The position numbers and the translations under genes are program-made. The notes under the pieces were generated by a model. It worked only from the letters and a program-made list of their open reading frames with translations. It did no database searches and was not told the DNA's origin. From Neisseriaceae bacterium (lineage in GTDB: Bacteria; Pseudomonadota; Gammaproteobacteria; Burkholderiales; Neisseriaceae): a DNA stretch of 13,792 nt. How positions within the stretch are numbered: the stretch's first letter is position 1; the number at the start of each line of letters is the position of its first letter. Positions 7,430-13,083 of this stretch are shown here, one piece after another. The stretch is from the NCBI GenBank assembly GCA_017446355.1, contig JAFSQZ010000240.1:1-13792 (forward strand), given 5' to 3'.

Positions 7430-8015
7430 ATGGTTTCAAAAAGTTTTCAGGCTGCCTGAAATACGTGTGCAACAATATTTGGCAATTTGTTTGTTAAGCA
7501 GTAGTTTTATTGTAAGTGCGCAAACGCTGCCTGAAAAAACAACAGAAAATGCGCAAATGCAAGTCGCTGTTCAGGCTTATCAAAAAGGTGATTTTCAGGC
7601 AGCTTTTCGTGTGTTGGAAAATTTGGCAAAACAAGGAAACAGTGAGGCACAATATAATTTGGCGGTGTTGTATCAAGATGGTTTGGGTGTGGCGAAAAGT
7701 GATGACCAAGCATTTTATTGGTACGAAAAAGCCGCTTGGCAAGGTTTGGCAGAAGCGCAGTTTATGACAGGATTGTTATACAGCGAAGGTGAAGGCGTGA
7801 AGCAGGATTACGAACAGGCATTTTATTGGTATCAACGCGCCGCCGAACAAAATCACGCTGAAGCACAAAATAATCTTGCCGCACGTTATGCAACAGGTAC
7901 GGGTGTTGTTAAGAATATAGATTTAGCTAAATATTGGTATCAGCGTGCCGCCAAACAGGGTAATGCTAACGCTGCTTATACATTGCAACAGTTGGAACAA
8001 ATCAAAACACAGTAA
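7416..8015 (+). CDS. Exported Sel1-like repeat (TPR-type) protein
   Basis: 199 residues. The start overlaps the previous gene by 14 bases, and AGAGG (7402-7406) nine bases upstream supports it. A signal peptide is likely: charged N-terminus, then hydrophobic LAICLLSSSFIVSA with cleavage near Ala35. Next comes a half TPR-like helix pair (about 50-75). Three exact 36-residue Sel1 repeats follow at 76-111, 112-147 and 148-183, each with the pattern AEAQxxLxxxYxxGxGVxxxxxxAxYWYxxAAxQG. Sel1 repeats are helical scaffolds for protein binding, so the role is probably as a periplasmic adaptor; the partner is unknown. A full DUS lies inside the signal-peptide region and encodes Arg-Leu-Pro-Glu. Two further DUS cores encode LPEK and FQAAF. 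Confidence 0.88.
   Translation: MYGFKWFQKVFRLPEIRVQQYLAICLLSSSFIVSAQTLPEKTTENAQMQVAVQAYQKGDFQAAFRVLENLAKQGNSEAQYNLAVLYQDGLGVAKSDDQAFYWYEKAAWQGLAEAQFMTGLLYSEGEGVKQDYEQAFYWYQRAAEQNHAEAQNNLAARYATGTGVVKNIDLAKYWYQRAAKQGNANAAYTLQQLEQIKTQ
7446..7460. repeat. DNA uptake sequence, near-palindromic 15-mer (T centre), inside a coding region
   Basis: TTCAGGCTGCCTGAA carries the sim type on + and the king type on -. It lies in codons 11-15 of the Sel1 protein gene, in the poorly constrained N-terminal region. Confidence 0.9.
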
Positions 8016-8180
8016 CACGCGTTGATTTGTTAAGCAGACCTAAACTTTGCAAAAAAACGCAAATGCTGTTATTAAGACTGTTGATTGAAAAAAGAAACTG
8101 TTATTATTTAAGTTTATTGTGGTCTGAAATTTGCTTGATTACTCCGCTTTTAGAAGTTTTTTTTTAGAAAAGGAAAAACC

Positions 8181-8864
8181 ATGAGTCGCGTATTATTGGT
8201 TGATGATGATGATACTTTAACCGAACTTTTAGCAGAATATTTAGCTGCTGAAGGTTTAGAAGTTAGTCGTGCACCTGATGGGGAATTGGGATTAAAGGAA
8301 ATTTTGAGCAACGAATCTCAATATGATGTGGTCATTTTGGATTCTATGATGCCTAAGATGAATGGTTTGGACGTTTTGAAAGCTGTTCGTGCGCAAAGTA
8401 AAATTCCTGTGATTATGTTGACCGCTAAAGGTGATGATATTGACCGCATTATTGGTTTGGAAATGGGCGCAGATGATTATGTGCCTAAACCTTGTCAACC
8501 ACGTGAATTATTGGCGCGTATCAACGCTATTTTGCGCCGTGCCAAACAATGTTCAGAAAATAGTGATAATGGCAACACCATTACAGCCAGCGGCGTTGTT
8601 TTGTATCCTTCCAAACGTCAAGCATTTGTTGGTGAAAATGCTTTGGAGTTAACCAGTACTGAATTTAATTTGCTGGAAGTGTTGATGCGTCATGCAGGAC
8701 AAGTGGTTAGTAAAGAAACTTTATCCATTGAAGCTTTGGATAGAAAATTGGCAAAATTTGACCGCAGTATTGATGTGCATATTTCCAGTATTCGTCATAA
8801 ACTAGGCGATTCTGCTTTGATTCAAACCATTCGCGGTTTGGGTTATTTGTTTGTGAAAAGTTAA
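8181..8864 (+). CDS. misR: OmpR-family response regulator, MisR/CpxR type
   Basis: 227 residues, the DNA-binding half of a two-component system. The receiver domain (about 1-120) has the acidic pocket D8-D11, phosphoacceptor Asp54 in ILDSMMPKMNG, Thr81 in MLTAKGDD and Lys103 in VPKP. The linker is followed by a winged-helix domain (about 135-226) with LTSTEFNLLEVLMRHAGQVVS, the recognition-helix region RSIDVHISSIRHKLGD and wing IQTIRGLGYLF. The stretch from LDSMMPKMNGLDVLK through AKGDDIDRIIGLEMGADDY is as I know it from Neisseria MisR, a CpxR relative controlling envelope genes. AAAGGA (8169-8174) stands six bases before ATG. In Neisseria misR is followed by the kinase gene misS. Here a strong terminator follows instead, and no kinase is present in the window. 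Confidence 0.9.
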   Translation: MSRVLLVDDDDTLTELLAEYLAAEGLEVSRAPDGELGLKEILSNESQYDVVILDSMMPKMNGLDVLKAVRAQSKIPVIMLTAKGDDIDRIIGLEMGADDYVPKPCQPRELLARINAILRRAKQCSENSDNGNTITASGVVLYPSKRQAFVGENALELTSTEFNLLEVLMRHAGQVVSKETLSIEALDRKLAKFDRSIDVHISSIRHKLGDSALIQTIRGLGYLFVKS

Positions 8865-8888
8865 TGTTTGAGTGGCGATAAATGCTTC

Positions 8889-8929
8889 AATCAACCACAC
8901 GTTTAAATGGACGTGTGGTTGATTTTTTT
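8889..8929 (+). terminator. Strong rho-independent terminator of the response regulator gene
   Basis: AATCAACCACACGT (8889-8902) and ACGTGTGGTTGATT (8911-8924) are exact inverse copies around an 8-base loop, followed by a T run to 8929. It starts 24 bases after the stop codon. Transcription of the regulator should end here. Confidence 0.92.
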
Positions 8930-8964
8930 GAAGAGCGTCCTTTGTAAAAAGTGGGTCTGTTTTT

Positions 8965-9000
8965 TTCAGGCAGCTATGGAAAATAAAATGGCTGCCTGAA
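8965..9000. repeat. Inverted pair of DUS cores
   Basis: TTCAGGCAGC (8965-8974) and GCTGCCTGAA (8991-9000) face each other across 16 bases. Seven T precede the pair on the + strand, so the T run is on the wrong side for a simple terminator in either direction. Neither copy is a full 12-mer: the right copy reads TGGCTGCCTGAA. Confidence 0.8.
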
Positions 9001-9005
9001 TATGT

Positions 9006-9290
9006 TTAGTTGTTGTTTTGATAGGGGGTAACGCGTAAACGTTCTTTGCGTCGTCCTATTTTTTTCTAACGATTTATTGTGAATGATTTGGATAATGTTG
9101 TGTCCACTGGGGCAAAGCGTATTCTAATATGTTGCGTTCTTGTTTCAATTGTTTGATAACTTTGGCAGCTGCTGTGCAGCCATTGTTGTTGGCGTATTGT
9201 GGTGTTATTTTGTTTTTTGGGTGAAATATTATCGGCATCAATTAAAACGGCAAGTTTTTTCTATCGTTTATCGTTATTCTGTGTAAATGG
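9006..9290 (-). pseudogene. Decayed coding sequence with NYN-domain-like N-terminal motif
   Basis: This 490-base gap (8865-9354) holds no intact long gene. On the - strand one frame reads PFTQNNDKR, TAG (9261-9263), then KKLAVLIDADNISP (9219-9260). LAVLIDADN is the signature start of NYN/LabA-type ribonuclease domains, with the first catalytic Asp in DADN. After a run of six A (9213-9218) coding character moves to another frame, which reads NKITPQYANNNGCTAAAKVI and ILEYALPQW and stops at 9074. The first frame reappears as IGRRKERLRVTPYQ and ends at TAA 9006-9008. No start codon with ribosome site is seen, and the 5' side ends next to an inverted repeat. The evidence fits a broken, internally deleted gene. 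I did not recognise the downstream segments, and they may not belong to a NYN protein. Confidence 0.4.
9074..9238 (-). CDS. Possible 54-codon small ORF, alternative to the pseudogene reading
   Basis: An ATG at 9238 opens a 54-residue frame, MPIIFHPKNK... to ...TQHYPNHSQ. The middle, with AAAKVIKQLKQERNILEYAL, looks like an amphipathic helix with normal codon use. No clear ribosome site precedes the ATG. Its first codons overlap the LAVLIDADN motif in another frame, so it is more likely the surviving part of a frameshifted gene than an independent small protein. Confidence 0.2.
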   Translation of the reverse strand: MPIIFHPKNKITPQYANNNGCTAAAKVIKQLKQERNILEYALPQWTQHYPNHSQ

Positions 9291-9292
9291 TT

Positions 9293-9334
9293 TCCAGTAT
9301 AAATAAAGTCAACATGTACTTTATTTATACTGGA
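9293..9334. repeat. Perfect 17-bp AT-rich inverted repeat with 8-base loop
   Basis: TCCAGTATAAATAAAGT (9293-9309) and ACTTTATTTATACTGGA (9318-9334) are exact inverse copies around CAACATGT. It lies 20 bases past the stop of the - strand NYN-like gene and abuts the decayed sequence. No T run follows on either strand, so it is not a standard terminator. Other possibilities are a remnant of a mobile-element end pair or a binding site. Confidence 0.85.
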
Positions 9335-9354
9335 TTGGAGAAGCGGAACAATAA

Positions 9355-9921
9355 TTAGCTTTCTTTTTGTTCAGTGATGTAGTTGACGGAAGACATAACA
9401 TTGTCAACGGCGTTTTGAATTATATCGTCTTCATCTGAACATACGTAGAAAAGTATGCTATTGTGGGTTTGAAGTTCTGGAATGGATTCGCTTTCACAAA
9501 CATAAGTAGGTTGTGGTACATTGATTTTTTTACGTTTTTCTGATGATTTTTTCTTATTTTTCTTGTTTTTTAATTTGCGTATTGCTTTGTTTAATCCTTT
9601 GCTTAATTTGCGCTCGCACGATAATTGTGCTTGTGGAAATTCGTTTTGCAAATCAATAAAGGCTGCCTGAATTTTTTTGCGCGGACTGATAATGCTTATG
9701 TTTGCATCTGGGTGATGAGCGAGAATTTCGCGTATGGCGCAGATGATGCTGTGTGCTGCTTTTTTTTCAGGCAGGATATAAACATCGTGTGGCTCTTCTG
9801 GGGCAATGAGTTTTTTCGCTTGCTTGCGCGTTACCAATAATCCAATTTGCGCACGGTTATTATAAGGAATTTTGTGGGCAGGAATGGGGGTTTTTGCTAA
9901 ATCCAAAAAGAGATAAATCAT
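9355..9921 (-). CDS. PIN/NYN-like protein with degenerate active site and lysine-rich tail
   Basis: 188 residues. AAGGAAGG (9930-9937) upstream of ATG is one of the best ribosome sites in the window, so the start is well supported. The N-terminal ~100 residues alternate strands and helices like PIN/NYN nucleases: MIYLFLDLAKTPIP, then RAQIGLLV, a strand DVYILPEKKAA, helix IICAIREILAHHPDA and strand ISIISPRKKIQAAFIDL. In active relatives the first strand ends in D-x-E-N and the last carries S-(R/K)-D-x-G-F/D. Here these read DLAKT and SPRKK, so most expected acidic ligands are missing and only Asp7 remains. Residues 105-133 contain about 17 Lys/Arg and suggest nucleic-acid binding. The C-terminus is acidic. 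The fold assignment is my inference from pattern only. Two DUS cores lie within the gene. Confidence 0.7.
   Translation of the reverse strand: MIYLFLDLAKTPIPAHKIPYNNRAQIGLLVTRKQAKKLIAPEEPHDVYILPEKKAAHSIICAIREILAHHPDANISIISPRKKIQAAFIDLQNEFPQAQLSCERKLSKGLNKAIRKLKNKKNKKKSSEKRKKINVPQPTYVCESESIPELQTHNSILFYVCSDEDDIIQNAVDNVMSSVNYITEQKES
9660..9671 (+). repeat. DNA uptake sequence AGGCTGCCTGAA (sim type), intragenic
   Basis: Exact AG-simDUS preceded by AA, so the opposite-strand king type is incomplete. It lies inside the NYN-like gene, over the codons for Ile-Gln-Ala-Ala. Confidence 0.9.
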
Positions 9922-9960
9922 AATAGTATCCTTCCTTATGAATAAAGTGTTGACGGCGTT

Positions 9961-9975
9961 TTCAGGCTGCCTGAA
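9961..9975. repeat. DNA uptake sequence, near-palindromic 15-mer (T centre)
   Basis: TTCAGGCTGCCTGAA lies just past the hisG stop, in the short gap before the NYN-like gene. Confidence 0.9.
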
Positions 9976-9977
9976 TG

Positions 9978-10622
9978 TTACACAATGGCTTGTGCAAAGG
10001 CGTTAATAATCGGATTCAGTAATTCGTGTTTGGTTTTCAATGAAGCTTTGTTGACCACAAGACGACTGGAAATGTCGGTAATGTGTTCCACTGCTTCTAG
10101 GTTGTTGGCTTTAAGGGTGTTGCCAGTGGACACTAAATCTACAATGGCATCAGATAAACCGACTAATGGTGCAAGTTCCATTGAGCCATAAAGTTTGATG
10201 ATGTCTACGTGTACACCTTTTGATGCGAAGTGTTCAGCGGCAATGTTGGGGTATTTTGTGGCAACGCGCAAACGTTGTCCATCGCGACTGGCTGCTTGAT
10301 AGTCAAAACCTTGACGAACCGCTACCATCATACGGCATTTGGCAATATTGAGATTTAAAGGTTGATATAAGCCTTCGCCACCGTGTTCAATTAAGACATC
10401 ACGTCCTGCTATGCCAAAATCTGCTGCACCATATTGTACATAAGTGGGTACGTCTGTGGCGCGAACAATAATCAGACGGATATGTTCGTGATTGGTGGCA
10501 ATAATCAGTTTACGCGAAGATTCTGGGTCTTCGGTGGGTACAATGCCAGCATTGGCAAGTAGTGGCAAAGTTTCTTCAAAAATGCGTCCTTTGGATAATG
10601 CGATGGTTAATTGTTGCGTCAT
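9978..10622 (-). CDS. hisG: ATP phosphoribosyltransferase, short form (HisG)
   Basis: 214 residues. It catalyses the first step of histidine synthesis, ATP + PRPP to phosphoribosyl-ATP, in the cytoplasm. Visible motifs are [16 protein letters not shown] (7-22), [21 protein letters not shown] (51-71) with the following GRDVLIEHG, and the PRPP loop [12 protein letters not shown] (162-173). The length, with no C-terminal regulatory domain, marks the short form, which in characterised species works only with the HisZ subunit. No hisZ and no other his gene is in this window. The ribosome site is weak (AAAGAAA upstream of ATG). It lies 46 bases after the sco gene and may be co-transcribed with it, with a DUS in the gap. 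Confidence 0.96.
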   Translation of the reverse strand: MTQQLTIALSKGRIFEETLPLLANAGIVPTEDPESSRKLIIATNHEHIRLIIVRATDVPTYVQYGAADFGIAGRDVLIEHGGEGLYQPLNLNIAKCRMMVAVRQGFDYQAASRDGQRLRVATKYPNIAAEHFASKGVHVDIIKLYGSMELAPLVGLSDAIVDLVSTGNTLKANNLEAVEHITDISSRLVVNKASLKTKHELLNPIINAFAQAIV

Positions 10623-10649
10623 AATGGTTTCTTTGTGTTGTAGGTTGTT

Positions 10650-10664
10650 TTCAGGCTGCCTGAA
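10650..10664. repeat. DNA uptake sequence, near-palindromic 15-mer (T centre)
   Basis: TTCAGGCTGCCTGAA in the 46-base gap between the sco stop and the hisG start. It may attenuate read-through between the two genes, but a 15-base palindrome with no loop and no T run is a poor terminator. Confidence 0.9.
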
Positions 10665-10668
10665 AGGA

Positions 10669-11325
10669 TTAAGATAAAATGTCTTTTAAGTCTTCTACAA
10701 GTTGTGTGGTGCTGATGCCAAAGGGAACAAAGTAAGCTGTTTCACCTTGTGGATCAATAATATAGGACCCTGCTGTGTGATCCATATTGTAGATTTTATC
10801 GGATTTTACTTCACTTTTGTAGGCAATGACATGCCAATCTTTTTTAATGTTTTCCAATAATTCATGTTTTTCAGTGGTATCGGTTGCACCAATAAAATCG
10901 GGGTGAAATTGATGCACAAAGCGACCAATGATTTCAGGTGTGTCGCGCTCTGGGTCAACGCTGATGAAGACAACATCAAGTTTTTTCGCGATTTCAGGGT
11001 CAAGTTGTTTGATGGCTTCGCTGTATGTATACAATTCGGTAGGGCAAATGCTGGGACAATTGGAAAAACCGAAAGTAAGCATTACAAATCGTCCTTTGTA
11101 TTGGCTTAATGTGAATGGTTTGTTGTCGTGGCGCGTGATGGTGAAATCTTTGCCAATTTTGTCTTGACGAATGTCTGCGGTTTTTAAACTGCCTTCCATT
11201 GTAGGAAGAGTGGGGGTGTCGTTGGTTGCTTCTGATGCTGCCTGAACTTGTTGTGTGTTGGTTTCTGGTTGGCAAGCCAATAGGGAAAGTGCAACAATAG
11301 GTGCGAGAAGTGTGCTTAATTTCAT
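10669..11325 (-). CDS. SCO1/SenC family copper-binding lipoprotein
   Basis: 218 residues with a thioredoxin fold. The N-terminus carries lipobox LLAC with Cys18, so the protein is tethered on the periplasmic side of a membrane. Copper ligands are visible: C90 and C94 in NCPSICP, and H183 in [13 protein letters not shown]. Other family marks are [17 protein letters not shown] and [13 protein letters not shown]. Sco proteins deliver copper to, or reduce the CuA site of, cytochrome oxidases; in Neisseria a Sco homologue has also been linked to oxidative-stress defence. Its ATG overlaps the mtgA stop by four bases (ATGA), so translation is coupled. No oxidase genes are nearby. Confidence 0.93.
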   Translation of the reverse strand: MKLSTLLAPIVALSLLACQPETNTQQVQAASEATNDTPTLPTMEGSLKTADIRQDKIGKDFTITRHDNKPFTLSQYKGRFVMLTFGFSNCPSICPTELYTYSEAIKQLDPEIAKKLDVVFISVDPERDTPEIIGRFVHQFHPDFIGATDTTEKHELLENIKKDWHVIAYKSEVKSDKIYNMDHTAGSYIIDPQGETAYFVPFGISTTQLVEDLKDILS

Positions 11326-12071
11326 TTTTTTCTGCTTTCTTTGAGTTTTTCAGTGGTTTTCTTTATCAGCAAAACTGCTTCATCTTCCCCTTGTTCAGGC
11401 AGCTCCGCAGAACCCATACGTCGTAAAATAATATTGGTTTTGCGATGTAAACCTGCATCTTTGGGGTGGTTGATATAATATAACGGTTTGGGAACTCTTG
11501 CAGCCATTTTTGCTGCTTGAATTTTACTTAATTTATGGGCAGGCTGTTTGTAAAACAGTTGTGATGCGGCTTCCGCGCCGTATACGCCGTATCCCCATTC
11601 AATAACGTTTAAATATAAAGCATAAATTCTGTCTTTATTGGTTGTGGCTTCCAGCATTGCTGTGATGACGGCTTCTTCAATTTTGCGTATGTAGCTACGT
11701 TTTTCGGTTAAAAATAAATTTTTTGCCAACTGCTGACTAATGGTTGAACCACCAGCACGTACTTTACCTGTTTTATTATTGCGTTTGATGGCGTTGCGAA
11801 TGCCGTTCCAGTCAAAACCACCGTGTTCCGCAAAATTTGCATCTTCCGAAGCAATCAAGGCTTTTTTTAAATTGACTGAAATGCGATTATAGTCCACCCA
11901 TTGATAATTTAATTGAACATCAGGTTTTTCCGTACGCAATTGATGCATACGCAACATCATAAAAGCCGTGCGATGCGGTGGCAAGGCACGAAAGGTAATA
12001 ATGTTGCCATAAAAAAATACATTGATGCCCACAAATAAAACAATAGGCAAAGCCAGTAGCCATTTTAACAC
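11322..12071 (-). CDS. mtgA: Monofunctional peptidoglycan glycosyltransferase (MtgA)
   Basis: 249 residues. It polymerises lipid II into glycan strands at the inner membrane but has no transpeptidase domain. One N-terminal membrane helix (about 4-27) is followed by a GT51 domain. The catalytic Glu76 is in ASEDANFAEHGG, followed by GGSTISQQLAKNLFL (107-121), RKIEEAVITAMLE with the second Glu133, and LYLNVIEWGYGVYGAEAAS. All are as in the family. The start is GTG (12069-12071), not ATG. AAGGA in the end of aroE lies about 10 bases upstream, and no better start keeps the membrane helix. The gene begins three bases after the aroE stop and overlaps the sco gene by four. The tail beyond residue 225 is charged and less conserved. 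Confidence 0.95.
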   Translation of the reverse strand: MLKWLLALPIVLFVGINVFFYGNIITFRALPPHRTAFMMLRMHQLRTEKPDVQLNYQWVDYNRISVNLKKALIASEDANFAEHGGFDWNGIRNAIKRNNKTGKVRAGGSTISQQLAKNLFLTEKRSYIRKIEEAVITAMLEATTNKDRIYALYLNVIEWGYGVYGAEAASQLFYKQPAHKLSKIQAAKMAARVPKPLYYINHPKDAGLHRKTNIILRRMGSAELPEQGEDEAVLLIKKTTEKLKESRKK

Positions 12072-12074
12072 GAT

Positions 12075-12893
12075 TTAATTATCCTTTTTTTCGCGTAAAG
12101 CCGTTAAAACAGGAGCGCAATCAGGCGAAAAACCGCGCCATAAACGATAAGATTCCGCCGCTTGTCCCACCAACATACCTAAACCATCTGCCACATTTTT
12201 TGCTCCTGCATTACGTGCAAAACGCATAAATGCAGTATCTTCGTTGGCATAAAATAAATCATAAGCCAAAAGGCAGCCTGAAAATAAATCAGCAGAAATA
12301 TTGGGTATGCTGCCTGAAACACTGCCAGAAGTGGCGTTGATAATGACATCATAGCTGCCTGAAAGTTCGGTAAACGTTTGCGCACGAATAGAAAATTGTT
12401 GCGCCAACTGCAAAGCTTTTTCGTGTGTGCGATTGGCAAGGGTGATTTCGGCAACTTGTTCATTCAATAAGGGCAAAATAATGCCACGTGCCGCGCCACC
12501 AGCACCTAAAATCAACACTCTTTTATCACGTAAATCCATTTTGCAGTTATCACGTAAATCACGTACCAAACCCAAACCATCGGTGTTGTCGCCAATCAAT
12601 GTTTTATCTTTATAAATCAAAGTGTTCACCGCGCCAGCTGCACGTGCGCCTTCACTTAATTCATCAACCAATTCAAACGCCCAAGTTTTAAAAGGTAAAG
12701 TAACATTCGCGCCCAAACCTGCCTGAAAGAAATCGTTCACTGCTTTACTAAACGCTTGTTGGTTAGCGTCTACCAAAGTCCGCGAATAATCAATCGCTAC
12801 GCCTTCTTGCTGGGCAAAAAGTTGGTGAATAATCGGGGATTTACTGTGGGCAATTGGATTGCCAAAAACGGTGTAAGTAGGTAAAAATGACAT
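12075..12893 (-). CDS. aroE: Shikimate dehydrogenase (AroE)
   Basis: 272 residues from the ATG at 12893. It reduces 3-dehydroshikimate to shikimate with NADPH in aromatic amino-acid synthesis. An in-frame ATG at 12956 would add 21 hydrophobic residues, but that codon lies inside the predicted -35 box. The chosen start gives MSFLPTYTVFGNPIAHSKSP, in line with known AroE, and the same length as the E. coli enzyme. Substrate-binding and catalytic marks are S17/S19 in AHSKSP, NVTLPFK with Lys69, and GDNTDG with Asp105. The NADP site is GAGGAARG (130-137) followed by LANRTHEKA. DGLGMLVGQAAESYRLWRG is at the C-terminus. No ribosome site is evident. It is the first gene of the aroE-mtgA-sco cluster. 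Several DUS cores lie in the weakly constrained middle region. Confidence 0.96.
   Translation of the reverse strand: MSFLPTYTVFGNPIAHSKSPIIHQLFAQQEGVAIDYSRTLVDANQQAFSKAVNDFFQAGLGANVTLPFKTWAFELVDELSEGARAAGAVNTLIYKDKTLIGDNTDGLGLVRDLRDNCKMDLRDKRVLILGAGGAARGIILPLLNEQVAEITLANRTHEKALQLAQQFSIRAQTFTELSGSYDVIINATSGSVSGSIPNISADLFSGCLLAYDLFYANEDTAFMRFARNAGAKNVADGLGMLVGQAAESYRLWRGFSPDCAPVLTALREKKDN
12271..12282 (+). repeat. DNA uptake sequence AGGCAGCCTGAA (king type), intragenic
   Basis: Exact AG-kingDUS inside aroE. The bases before it are AAA, so the opposite-strand sim type is not complete. It is the only king-only site in the window. Confidence 0.88.
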
Positions 12894-12927
12894 AGATAAT
12901 GTGTAGAAGAAACAGAAAAGAGACGAT

Positions 12928-12956
12928 ATTTTAGCCGTGTTTGTTAAAAAAGCCAA
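12928..12956 (-). promoter_or_regulatory. Sigma-70 type promoter of the aroE-mtgA-sco cluster
   Basis: On the - strand, -35 TTGGCT (rc of 12951-12956) and -10 TAAAAT (rc of 12928-12933) are 17 bases apart and match consensus at four and five positions. The predicted transcript starts near 12921, about 28 bases before the AroE start at 12893. Confidence 0.5.
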
Positions 12957-12991
12957 AGTTTACTGATTTTATGTCAAAATACTCACCCAGT

Positions 12992-13006
12992 TTCAGGCAG
13001 CCTGAA
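12992..13006. repeat. DNA uptake sequence, near-palindromic 15-mer (A centre)
   Basis: TTCAGGCAGCCTGAA in the divergent region between aroE and mltB, extended by one T and one A to a 17-base TTTCAGGCAGCCTGAAA. Confidence 0.9.
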
Positions 13007-13083
13007 ACAATTTCAAAATATCCGTCATTGTGAGTAAAGTAGAGCATATTGTTGCACATATTGAAAAAACAGGAAAAATAAGT

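Noticed and set aside
8046..8063. TTTGC/GCAAA hairpin after the Sel1 gene as a terminator
   Set aside because: Only a 5-bp stem with an A-rich loop and no T run.
12894..12956. N-terminal extension of AroE from the in-frame ATG at 12956
   Set aside because: The extra 21 residues are not part of AroE, and the codon overlaps the predicted -35 box.
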